The translations under genes and the position numbers were made by a program. A model generated the notes under the pieces. The model was not told where the DNA came from, did no database searches, and worked only from the letters and a program-made list of their open reading frames with translations. A stretch of 64,000 bases of DNA from Caulobacter sp. CCUG 60055 (lineage in GTDB: Bacteria > Pseudomonadota > Alphaproteobacteria > Caulobacterales > Caulobacteraceae), in contig NZ_PUIC01000005.1 of the NCBI RefSeq assembly GCF_022750545.1, forward strand, positions 376,281 to 440,280. The letters run 5' to 3'. Numbering within the stretch: the first letter of the stretch is position 1; every line of letters begins with the position of its first letter. Positions 1 to 7,952 of this stretch are shown piece after piece.

Positions 1-563
1 TCGATCGCAGCGGCGGCGGGCATGGCGCGGGTCGGCGGCGCGATCCTCGGCCCCTTCACCGTGGTCGGCGACCAGGCGCTGTCGGCCGGCAGGATCAGCG
101 AGGCGCAGCCGCCCGGCGGGCCGTAGCTGGCGGCCACCGCCTCGGCCGCCAGGGGGCCGACCGCGTCGGCGCTGTCGGCCGACTTGACCCAGTTCGAGTT
201 GGGCTTCGCCCAGCCGGCGACGTCCGAGGTCAGGGGCGCGTCGTACTGACGGTGATAGGTGGCGTGGTCGCCGATGACGTTGACCACCGGCGTGCCGGCC
301 CGGCGGGCGTTGTGCAGGTTGGCCCCGCCGTTGGCGTAGCCGGGCCCCAGGTGCAGCAACGTCGCCGCCGGCTTGCCGGCCATGCGCCCGTAGCCGTCGG
401 CCGCGCCGGTGGCGACGCCCTCGAACAGGCACAGCACCGGGCGCACGCGCGGCTCGCGGTCGAGGGCGACCACGAACTGCATCTCGCTGGTGCCGGGATT
501 GGCGAAACAGGCCTCGACGCCGTTGTCGGCCAGGGTCTCGATGAGCGCGTCGGCGCCGTTCAT
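1..563 (-). CDS. Thiamine-pyrophosphate enzyme, acetolactate synthase-like (C-terminus beyond window)
   Basis: Only the N-terminal 187 or so residues are inside the window; the gene runs off the left edge. The start is ATG at 563. The visible part is the PYR-type TPP-binding domain: the N-terminal ANPGTSE motif around residues 21-27 and LFEGVATGAADGYGR at about 46-60, with E48 in the place of the glutamate that activates the thiamine ring, then LHLGPG and a VIGDHATYH stretch. This is the layout of acetolactate synthase, benzoylformate decarboxylase and oxalyl-CoA decarboxylase relatives. It lies 46 bp downstream of an aromatic-acid CoA ligase on the same strand, so a role in aromatic acid breakdown rather than branched-chain synthesis is possible. 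The substrate cannot be read from the sequence. Confidence 0.8.
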   Translation of the reverse strand, partial: MNGADALIETLADNGVEACFANPGTSEMQFVVALDREPRVRPVLCLFEGVATGAADGYGRMAGKPAATLLHLGPGYANGGANLHNARRAGTPVVNVIGDHATYHRQYDAPLTSDVAGWAKPNSNWVKSADSADAVGPLAAEAVAASYGPPGGCASLILPADSAWSPTTVKGPRIAPPTRAMPAAAAI

Positions 564-609
564 GGGCGAACCTCGTCCGTCTGGGGAAAGCTTAAATTGG
601 CGGCGCGGG

Positions 610-2406
610 CTAAAAGACCAGCACCTCGGGATCGGGGGTGGAAGCGAACAGCCGCTCGACCTCGGCGGCGCGGCGTTCGCGGGTCAGGGCCTGGTTGATG
701 TAGCCCTTGTCGGTGATCTCGCCGGCGTCGGGATCGGGCGCGCCGTCGAGGATCAGGGCGCGGGCCACGCGGCCGCCGGGGCTCGACGCGGCGGCGTTGA
801 AGCCGGCCAGCCCCGCCGTCACGGCGGCCCTCGCCGCCGCGTCGCCCAGCCGCTCGCAGAACGGCGCGTTGAGGAACAGCAGCAGGCCGACGCCTTCGCG
901 GCCCTCGCCGCAGACCACCGCGTCGGCGACCGCGCCGCCGATCGCCGACACCGCCGCCGTGCGCAGCGCCCCGGCCGCGACGAACGAGCCCGAGGCCAGC
1001 TTGAAATTCTCGACCAGCCGGCCGTCGAACACCAGGCCAGCCTCGGGCCGGTCGGGTTCGGCCAGCCGGGCGGCGTCGCCCAGGCGATAGAAGCCCTCCT
1101 CGTCGAAGGCGGCGGCCGACGCCTCGGCGGCGTTCAGATAGCCCGGCGAGACCTGCGGCCCCTTCACGCGGATCTCGAACTTGGCCCCGTCGGGGGCCAG
1201 CTTCACCGCCGTGCCCGGCACCGGCAGGCCGATCATGCCGGTGCGCTCGTTGACCCAGTGGATGTTGCAGGCGGTGGGGCCGGTCTCGGTGGAGCCGTAG
1301 CCGGTGGCGAAGGTGATCTTCTCGCCGACCGTGCGCAGGGCCACGGCCTGCACCCGGTCGCAGACGCTCTGGGGCATGGCCGCGCCGCCGTACTGCAGCA
1401 CCCGCACCCGGGCGAAGAAGGTCCGCGCCAGGGCCTCGTCGCGCTCCAGCTCGCCGGCGAACAGGCTCCAGCCGGCCGGGACCATGTTGTGATAGGTCGG
1501 CGAGACCTCGTGCAGGTTGCGCACCGTCTCGCCGAACCGCTGGGGGGTCGGCTGGCCGGCGTCGATATGCAGGTCGCCGCCGCGATGCAGCACCATGTGC
1601 AGGATGGCGTTGGCGCCCAGGCTGTGGCTCCACGGCGCGGCGTTGACCACCGCCGGCGGGTCGGGATCGTCGAAACAGGCGGCGATCTGCGCCGCGTTCA
1701 GCGCCATGTTGCGGTGGGTGCAGATCACCGCCTTGGGCCGGCCCGTCGAGCCGGAAGTCAGCAGCAGCTTGGCCGCGTCCTCGGGCCGGGCGAGGTTTTC
1801 GACCGCCGCCGCGCGCAGCAGTCGGCCGAAGGCGACGTGGCCGGGGCCGGGATTGCGGCTGGCGACCACCGGCAGCCCGGCCAGGGCCGGCAGGGCCAGC
1901 GCCCCGGCGAAGGCCTCGGCGTCATCGACATAGACGCAGCGCGGCCCGATCAGGCCGACGGCGTGGTTCAGCCGGGCGGGATCGGCCCCCGACAGGCCAT
2001 ACTGCGGCGAGACCGGAGCGGCCGCCGCGCCGATCCGCATGGCGGCGTAGCTGATCAGCGCGTGGTCGATGCCGTTGCGCGCCAGGATCAGCAGGGCGTC
2101 GCCGCGCCCGAGCCCCAGCTCGCGCAGGCCGCCGGCCAGGGCCGCCGCCATTCCATGCGCCTCGCCGAAGCCGACGCGCCGCCAGCCCTGGCCGGCGCGC
2201 TCGGCCAGCCACGACCGGGCGGGAGCGACGGCGGCCCAATGGTCGAGGGCGGCGTTGGCGGTCTGGAAACGGTCGTCGTAAGCGGTCGGATTGGTCAGGA
2301 CCAGCGTCCCGTCGCCGCGGCGTTCGACCTCCAGCCGACGCGGCGCGTAGCGGGGATCGCGGAACCGCGTCCCTATCCCGCCCTGGGCCAGCGAGCCGTC
2401 TTCCAT
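610..2406 (-). CDS. Feruloyl-CoA synthase-like AMP-forming acid-CoA ligase
   Basis: A 598-residue ANL-superfamily ligase that activates a carboxylic acid through an acyl-adenylate and transfers it to CoA. The phosphate-binding loop LLTSGSTGRPKAV is near residue 215, the ATGYGSTETGPT motif near 370, and the hinge aspartate region VFDGRLVENFKL near 465. The opening residues RFRDPRYAPRRLEVERR and the overall length fit the feruloyl-CoA synthase branch, known for ferulate and other hydroxycinnamates. The start was set at ATG 2406; the reading frame stays open upstream to 2652 but that part is Arg/Ala-rich and looks non-coding. A TPP enzyme follows 46 bp downstream, so the two probably share a transcript. 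Confidence 0.8.
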   Translation of the reverse strand: MEDGSLAQGGIGTRFRDPRYAPRRLEVERRGDGTLVLTNPTAYDDRFQTANAALDHWAAVAPARSWLAERAGQGWRRVGFGEAHGMAAALAGGLRELGLGRGDALLILARNGIDHALISYAAMRIGAAAAPVSPQYGLSGADPARLNHAVGLIGPRCVYVDDAEAFAGALALPALAGLPVVASRNPGPGHVAFGRLLRAAAVENLARPEDAAKLLLTSGSTGRPKAVICTHRNMALNAAQIAACFDDPDPPAVVNAAPWSHSLGANAILHMVLHRGGDLHIDAGQPTPQRFGETVRNLHEVSPTYHNMVPAGWSLFAGELERDEALARTFFARVRVLQYGGAAMPQSVCDRVQAVALRTVGEKITFATGYGSTETGPTACNIHWVNERTGMIGLPVPGTAVKLAPDGAKFEIRVKGPQVSPGYLNAAEASAAAFDEEGFYRLGDAARLAEPDRPEAGLVFDGRLVENFKLASGSFVAAGALRTAAVSAIGGAVADAVVCGEGREGVGLLLFLNAPFCERLGDAAARAAVTAGLAGFNAAASSPGGRVARALILDGAPDPDAGEITDKGYINQALTRERRAAEVERLFASTPDPEVLVF

Positions 2407-2658
2407 GCGATCTCCGCCGCGTTGCGCTTCCCCGCCGAATCGGTAGCCCGCCCCGCCGGCGATGGGAAGGGTCAGCCGGCCGGCCGCGCCGGCTTTCGCG
2501 CCAGGAACCGGGCCTCGGGCCGGTCCGCCGCCGGCCGCCGCCCAAAAAGAAGCGCGACGCCGTGACCGGCGCCGCGCGCGAGTGTCTTGGCCGCGGGTAG
2601 GTGCGGCGCACCCATTAAACGCCTGGAATCGGAAATCCGTCGCCAGCGTCAAAAAGCC

Positions 2659-3996
2659 TCACGCTTCCGGCAGGGTCTCCAGGAAGCGGGCCGGCTCGCC
2701 GGTTCCCTCGGCGACGATCTCGTCGTCGCGCATCACCACCCGGCCGCGGATGATGGTGGCCGTCGGCCAGCCCTTGGCCTCGAAGCCGTCGAACGGCGTC
2801 CAGCCCGAACGAGTGGCCATCCAGTCGTGGGTGATCGTCCGCCGGGCCTTGAGGTCGACGATGGTCAGGTCGGCGTCGAACCCCTCGGCGAGGCGGCCCT
2901 TGCCGGCCAGGCCGAACACGCGGTTGGCGCCGTGGCTGGTCAGGTCGACGAACCGCTCCAGGCTCAGCCGCCCCTCGGCGACGTGGGTCAGCATGACCGG
3001 CACCAGGGTCTGCACTCCCGGCATGCCCGACGGCGAGGCCGGATAGGGCCGGGCCTTCTCCTCGCGGGTGTGCGGCGCGTGGTCGGAGCCGAGCACGTCG
3101 GCCACCCCCATCTCGATCGCCCGCCACAGCCCCGGCTGGTGGCTGGCGTCGCGGATCGGCGGGTTCATCTGGGCGAAGCCCTTGAGCCGCTCATAGGCCT
3201 CAGGCCCGGTCAGGGTCAGGTGCTGCGGCGTCAGCTCGACGCTGGCCACGTCCTTGTTGCGGGCCAGGAACTCGATCTCCTGGGCGGTGGTGACGTGCAG
3301 GACATGGATGCGCTTGCCGGTCTTGCGCGCCAGGCGCACCAGCCGCTCGGTCGACTGGATGGCCGACTGGGCGTCGCGCACCTCCGGGTGGCTGGTCCAG
3401 TCGCCGATGCGGGCCAGGGGGCGGCGCTCGGCCAGGCGATATTCGTCCTCGGAATGGAAGGCGGCCCGCCGCTTGATGCTGCGCAGCACCGCCTCGACGC
3501 CCTCGTCGTCGGCGACCAGCAGGGTGCCGGTCGAGGCCCCCATGAACACCTTGACGCCGCAGCAGCCCGGCAGGCGCTCCAGGTCGCCCAGGAAGGCGGC
3601 GTTCTCGTGCGTGCCGCCGACATAGAAGGCGTGGTCGCAGTGCATCCGCCCCTTGGCCCGCGCCAGCTTGTCGGCCAGGGCGTCGGCGTCGGTGGTGGTC
3701 GGCTCGGTGTTGGGCATCTCGAACACGGCGACGACGCCGCCGAGCACCGCGCCGCGGCTGCCGCTCTCGAGGTCTTCCTTCCACTCCAGGCCCGGCTCGC
3801 GGAAATGGACCTGGCTGTCGATGACGCCGGGCAGCACGGTCAGGCCGGCCGCGTCGAACACCTCGCCCGCCGAGGCCTGGGACAGGTCGCCGACGGCGGC
3901 GATCTTGCCGGCGCGCACGCCGACGTCGGCGAGGCCGCGTCCGGCGTGGTTGACCACCTCGCCCCCGCGCACGATCAGGTCGAAGGTCTCAGGCAT
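2659..3996 (-). CDS. Dihydroorotase-type cyclic amidohydrolase
   Basis: A 445-residue amidohydrolase of the dihydroorotase family, which closes carbamoyl-aspartate to dihydroorotate in pyrimidine synthesis. The landmarks are VIDSQVHFREPG near residues 57-68, the lysine in GVKVFMGAST that would be carboxylated, HSEDE, HVLHVTT, and the catalytic aspartate in LGSDHAPHT. In canonical enzymes the first motif is D-x-H-x-H; here it reads D-S-Q-V-H, so one zinc-ligand histidine is glutamine. I recall this variant from an alphaproteobacterial subgroup but cannot check. The start codon overlaps the end of the upstream glycosyltransferase by 8 bp. It may be an active dihydroorotase with a changed metal site or a related hydrolase. 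Confidence 0.85.
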   Translation of the reverse strand: MPETFDLIVRGGEVVNHAGRGLADVGVRAGKIAAVGDLSQASAGEVFDAAGLTVLPGVIDSQVHFREPGLEWKEDLESGSRGAVLGGVVAVFEMPNTEPTTTDADALADKLARAKGRMHCDHAFYVGGTHENAAFLGDLERLPGCCGVKVFMGASTGTLLVADDEGVEAVLRSIKRRAAFHSEDEYRLAERRPLARIGDWTSHPEVRDAQSAIQSTERLVRLARKTGKRIHVLHVTTAQEIEFLARNKDVASVELTPQHLTLTGPEAYERLKGFAQMNPPIRDASHQPGLWRAIEMGVADVLGSDHAPHTREEKARPYPASPSGMPGVQTLVPVMLTHVAEGRLSLERFVDLTSHGANRVFGLAGKGRLAEGFDADLTIVDLKARRTITHDWMATRSGWTPFDGFEAKGWPTATIIRGRVVMRDDEIVAEGTGEPARFLETLPEA

Positions 3997-4975
3997 CGGG
4001 AAACTCGCTTTCGGTGTCGGCGTAGAGCTTCTTGGCCGCGCGGATCACCGATTCCACCGGCAGGTCGAGCATATGGCAGATCGGCTGCGAAAGGTCGGGA
4101 TCGACCCTGCGGATGGCGTCGAGGTCGCGCGGGCCGCGCAGGGCCATGGTGTGGCGGCCCCAGGGTCCGTAGAGCCGTTCGTCCGAGGGGCCGAACAGCC
4201 CCAGGGTCGGCGCCCCGGCGGCGGCGGCCAGATGCATCAGGCCGCTGTCGTTGCCGATGAACATCCGCACGTGCTTGAGGCAGGCGAAGGCGGTGAGCAG
4301 GTCGATCTGGCCGGTGAGGTCGATCCACCGCTCGCGCGGGATCGACTTGCGCAGCGGCTCGGCGGCGCGCCAGTCGTCGGGACCGCCGAGGATCAGCAGC
4401 CGTCCCGTCGGCATCGGCCCGTTCGGTCCCAGGAGCTCGATGGCCGCGCGGGCGAAACGGTCGGTGGGCCAGGTCTTGCCGATCCAGTTGGCGGCCGGCC
4501 CGACCGCCAGTATCGGCCCCTGCCCGGCCAGCAGCTCCTGGGCGCGGGCCTCGGTCTCGGCGCCGACATGGAGATACGGGGCCGGCGGGTCGCCGTCGAT
4601 CTGCAGCACGCGGGCGGCCTCGACCACCTTGTGCACCGGCTCGCCGAAGCCACGGCGATGCACGGCCCGCCGGCGACGGCGCAGGAAGCGGCTGATCGCC
4701 GAGCCGCGCAGGTCGACCACCAGCCCCCAGCGGCGGCGGCGCACGCGGTTCCACAGGCGGAACCAGTGGCGGTCGCCCTTCTCCTTGCGCATGACGATCA
4801 GGTCGTCGAGGTTGGGCATCTCGCGGAACAGCGGCGCGGCGACCGGGCCGGCGACGATGGTGAAGCGGGCGTTGGGGATCTCGTCGGACAGCCGCTTGAC
4901 GAGGCCCGACGACAGCACCGCGTCGCCGATACGCGTGGCGGTGATGAATAGAATCGGAAAACCTGGGCCGGTCAT
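3989..4975 (-). CDS. Glycosyltransferase family 9 (heptosyltransferase-like)
   Basis: A 328-residue protein with the features of the ADP-heptose:LPS heptosyltransferase family: the opening ILFITATRIGDAVLSSGLVKRL at about residues 6-27, a central LAVGPAANWIGKTWP, and the C-terminal nucleotide-sugar part FIGNDSGLMHLAAAAGAPTLGLFGPSD near 240-266. It would act at the inner face of the membrane and add a sugar to the lipopolysaccharide core. ATG 4975 was preferred over an upstream in-frame start at 5134 because the extra residues are low-complexity and overlap the divergent ygfZ gene. Its stop overlaps the start of the dihydroorotase, so the two are translationally coupled although they serve different pathways. 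Confidence 0.87.
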   Translation of the reverse strand: MTGPGFPILFITATRIGDAVLSSGLVKRLSDEIPNARFTIVAGPVAAPLFREMPNLDDLIVMRKEKGDRHWFRLWNRVRRRRWGLVVDLRGSAISRFLRRRRRAVHRRGFGEPVHKVVEAARVLQIDGDPPAPYLHVGAETEARAQELLAGQGPILAVGPAANWIGKTWPTDRFARAAIELLGPNGPMPTGRLLILGGPDDWRAAEPLRKSIPRERWIDLTGQIDLLTAFACLKHVRMFIGNDSGLMHLAAAAGAPTLGLFGPSDERLYGPWGRHTMALRGPRDLDAIRRVDPDLSQPICHMLDLPVESVIRAAKKLYADTESEFPDA

Positions 4976-5036
4976 CCGTCCTTCTATAGAGCCGACGGCC
5001 CTGGCGCTCCAGCGGCGGCGGCGCCACATGGGGAGC

Positions 5037-5858
5037 ATGAGCGCTTCGCCCTTCTTCGCAGCCCTGCCCAGCCGGGCGCTGATCTCGGTGGCCGGCCCCG
5101 ACTGGCGGGATTTCCTGCACAACCTGCTGACCAACGACGTCGCCGCCTTGAAGGCGGGCGAGGTCCGCTTCGCCGCCTTGCTGACGCCGCAGGGCCGGCT
5201 GCTGTTCGACCTGTTCGTGATCGGCCGCGAGGACGGCTGCTGGCTCGACTGCCAGGCCGAGCGGCGGGCGGCGCTGATCCAGAGGCTGTCGATCTATCGC
5301 CTGCGGGCCAAGGTCGAGATCGCCGCCGACGAAGCCGGCGTCGGCGTGCTGTTCGGCGACGCGGCCCTGGCGCCGCGCCCCGGCTGGAGCCCCGATCCGC
5401 GCCTGCCGGCCCTGGGCCTGCGCGGCTACGGCCAGCCGGCCCCCGCCGACGCCCGGCCGGCGGACGAGGCCGACTACGAGACCCTGCGCCTGGCGCTGGG
5501 CGCGCCGGGCCCTGGCGACTGGGGCGAGGACCGCGCCTATCCCATCGAGGCCGATTTCGACCTGTTGGGCGGCATCGACTTCCACAAGGGCTGCTTCATC
5601 GGCCAGGAGACCACCTCGCGCATGAAGCGGCGCGGCGTGGTCAAGAGCCGCATGGCCCCGATCGCCTTCGACGGGCCGCCGCCGCCGCCGGGGACCGAGA
5701 TCCTGGCCGGCGAGCTGCGGGCGGGCGAGGTGCTGTCGGGCGTCGAGGGCCGGGCCATGGCGCTGCTGCGGCTGGACCGCGTGGCCGGCGCCGCGCTGAC
5801 CGCCGACGGCCGGCCGGTGCGGATGGAACGGCCGGCCTGGTTTCCCGCCGACGCTTGA
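5037..5858 (+). CDS. ygfZ: CAF17-like iron-sulfur cluster assembly factor YgfZ
   Basis: A 273-residue folate-binding YgfZ/CAF17 protein related to the glycine-cleavage T-protein, which helps mature or repair certain 4Fe-4S enzymes. The family signature K-G-C-F-I-G-Q-E is present at residues 184-191, with the conserved cysteine C186. The N-terminal FLHNLLTNDV, TPQGRLLFDLFV and YRLRAKVEI blocks are also typical. ATG 5037 follows GGGGAG at good spacing; another in-frame ATG lies at 5028. It is divergent from the glycosyltransferase gene, with only about 60 bp between them for both promoters. Confidence 0.9.
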   Translation: MSASPFFAALPSRALISVAGPDWRDFLHNLLTNDVAALKAGEVRFAALLTPQGRLLFDLFVIGREDGCWLDCQAERRAALIQRLSIYRLRAKVEIAADEAGVGVLFGDAALAPRPGWSPDPRLPALGLRGYGQPAPADARPADEADYETLRLALGAPGPGDWGEDRAYPIEADFDLLGGIDFHKGCFIGQETTSRMKRRGVVKSRMAPIAFDGPPPPPGTEILAGELRAGEVLSGVEGRAMALLRLDRVAGAALTADGRPVRMERPAWFPADA

Positions 5859-5940
5859 CGCTTCGGCTGCGCGGCGCTCCCATGGCGGCGGATCGCCCGG
5901 CGCAAGACCGGGCCGCAATGCTCCATGGGGGACCCCTGCG

Positions 5941-7779
5941 ATGAAAACCAAGCTGCTGGCGGCCTCGGCCGTCGTGGCGATGCTGGCCGCCGGCGGCTTC
6001 GCCGCGCACGCCGCCGCCAAGGCTCCGGCGAAACCCGCCGCCCACGCCGCGCCCACGGCCGCCGAGGCCAAGGCCTTCGTCGCCCGCGCCGAGGAGGCGC
6101 TGGCCAAGGAAAGCGAATACGCCAGCCGCGCCCAATGGGTGCAGAACACCTACATCACCGACGACACCAACTGGCTGACCGCGAAGGCCAACGCCGAGGC
6201 CACCGACCTGTCGGTGCGCTACGCCAAGGAGGCCGCCCGCTTCAACGGCGTCAAGGTCGACGCCGTCACCCGCCGCAAGCTCGAGCTGCTCAAGGGCGGG
6301 CTGGTAATGCCCGCGCCGGGCCGCCCGGGCGCCAGCCAGGAGCTCGCCGACATCCAGGCCCGGCTCGACACCGCCTATTCGACCGGCAAGGTGACCATCG
6401 ACGGCAAGACCATGGGGCTCGACGATCTCGACGACGCCCTGCGCACCGAGCGCGACCCGGCCAAGATCAAGGCGATGTGGGACGGCTGGCACGCCGTGGC
6501 CAAGCCGATGAAGGGCGACTACGCCAAGCTGACCGCCCTGGCCAACCAGGGCTCGCGCGAGCTGGGCTACCCGGACACCGGGGCGCTCTGGCGATCCTGG
6601 TACGACATGCCGCCGGACGATTTCGGCAGGGAGACCGACCGGCTGTGGGCCCAGGTCGAGCCGTTCTACAAGAACCTGCACTGCTACGTGCGCGCCCGGC
6701 TGAACGACAAGTACGGCGACGCCGTCCAGCCGCGAAAGGGGCCGATCCGCGCCGACCTCCTGGGCAACATGTGGGCCCAGGAATGGGGCAACATCTACGA
6801 CATCGTCGCGCCCAAGGCCGGGGCCGGCCTGAACTACGACCTGACCAAGCAGTTGGTCGACCACGGCTACGACCCGGTGAAGATGGTCAAGACCGGCGAG
6901 GGCTTCTACACCTCGCTGGGCTTCTCGCCCCTGCCCGACACCTTCTGGAAGCGCTCGCAGATCACCCGCCCGCGCGACCGCGAGGTGGTCTGCCACGCCT
7001 CGGCCTGGGACATCGACAACAAGCAGGACCTGCGCATCAAGATGTGCACGCGGGTCAACGCCGACGACTTCTTCACCGTCCACCACGAGCTGGGCCACAA
7101 CTTCTATCAGCGCGCCTACGCCGACCAGCCGTTCCTGTTCAAGAACGGGGCGAACGACGGCTTCCACGAAGCCATCGGCGACTTCGTCGGCATGAACGCC
7201 CTGACGCCGACCTACCTCAAGCAGATCGGCCTGATCGACACGGTTCCCGGCGCCGAGGCCGACATCCCGCTGCTGCTCAAGCGGGCGCTGGACAAGGTGG
7301 CGTTCCTGCCCTGGGGCCTCCTGGTCGACAAGTGGCGCTGGGAGGTGTTCTCGGGCCGGGTGACGCCGGAACAGTACAACAAGGCCTGGTGGGACCTGCG
7401 GCTGAAGTACCAGGGCGTGACCCCGCCGGACGAGCGGCCGGCCGACGCCTTCGACCCCGGCGCCAAGTTCCACGTCGCCGACTCGACGCCGTACATGCGC
7501 TACTTCCTGGCCGACATCTACCAGTACCAGTTCTACCGCGCCGCCTGCCGCCAGGCCGGCTGGAACGGACCCCTGAACCGCTGCTCGGTCTATGGCGACA
7601 AGGAAGTCGGCCAGCGCTTCCAGGCCATGCTGGAGCTCGGCCAATCCAAGCCCTGGCCCGAGGCGCTGAAGACCTTCACCGGCGAGGACCGCCTCGATGC
7701 GAGCGCGATCACCGAATACTACAAGGCGCTCAACGACTGGCTGACCCAGCAGAACAAGGGCGAGGCGTGCGGCTGGTGA
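5941..7779 (+). CDS. M2 family peptidyl-dipeptidase (ACE-like zinc peptidase)
   Basis: A 612-residue secreted zinc metallopeptidase of the angiotensin-converting-enzyme family, which releases C-terminal dipeptides from oligopeptides. Residues 1-25 form a signal peptide ending in AHA. The zinc site is H382-E-L-G-H386, and the third ligand is E410 in the downstream NDGFHEAIGDF motif. Length matches bacterial single-domain homologues. The product should act in the periplasm on peptide scavenging. ATG 5941 follows GGGGGA. Upstream ygfZ is on the same strand but 82 bp away, and a strong hairpin follows the gene, so it is probably a single-gene unit. Confidence 0.92.
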   Translation: MKTKLLAASAVVAMLAAGGFAAHAAAKAPAKPAAHAAPTAAEAKAFVARAEEALAKESEYASRAQWVQNTYITDDTNWLTAKANAEATDLSVRYAKEAARFNGVKVDAVTRRKLELLKGGLVMPAPGRPGASQELADIQARLDTAYSTGKVTIDGKTMGLDDLDDALRTERDPAKIKAMWDGWHAVAKPMKGDYAKLTALANQGSRELGYPDTGALWRSWYDMPPDDFGRETDRLWAQVEPFYKNLHCYVRARLNDKYGDAVQPRKGPIRADLLGNMWAQEWGNIYDIVAPKAGAGLNYDLTKQLVDHGYDPVKMVKTGEGFYTSLGFSPLPDTFWKRSQITRPRDREVVCHASAWDIDNKQDLRIKMCTRVNADDFFTVHHELGHNFYQRAYADQPFLFKNGANDGFHEAIGDFVGMNALTPTYLKQIGLIDTVPGAEADIPLLLKRALDKVAFLPWGLLVDKWRWEVFSGRVTPEQYNKAWWDLRLKYQGVTPPDERPADAFDPGAKFHVADSTPYMRYFLADIYQYQFYRAACRQAGWNGPLNRCSVYGDKEVGQRFQAMLELGQSKPWPEALKTFTGEDRLDASAITEYYKALNDWLTQQNKGEACGW

Positions 7780-7806
7780 CCGGCCGGCCGGCTTCCTGAC
7801 CGCGGC

Positions 7807-7836
7807 GGCGCGGGGCCCGACGGCGGGCTCCGCGCC
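7807..7836 (+). terminator. Hairpin after the M2 peptidase gene
   Basis: A 13-bp stem (7807-7819 with 7824-7836, one G-T wobble) closes on the loop ACGG, 27 bp after the stop codon. There is no T-run after it, so termination by the hairpin alone is uncertain. Confidence 0.45.
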
Positions 7837-7952
7837 GGACCGCCGCCGCAGATTCAAGCGGCGTTAACCGACTTTGCTGGGCGTTCGTTTACCGCGTGCG
7901 CCGCATGCTGCCGAGGCTTGGGGAAGGTCCGCCCATAATTCGGCGAGGATGC

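Noticed and set aside
409..2565. Long open frames opposite real genes (for example 409-2565 plus, 5641-7857 minus, 9703-12123 plus, 14266-15831 plus)
   Set aside because: They mirror strong coding genes on the other strand, are rich in Arg, Gly, Ala and His with no domain, and arise because stop codons are rare in GC-rich DNA.
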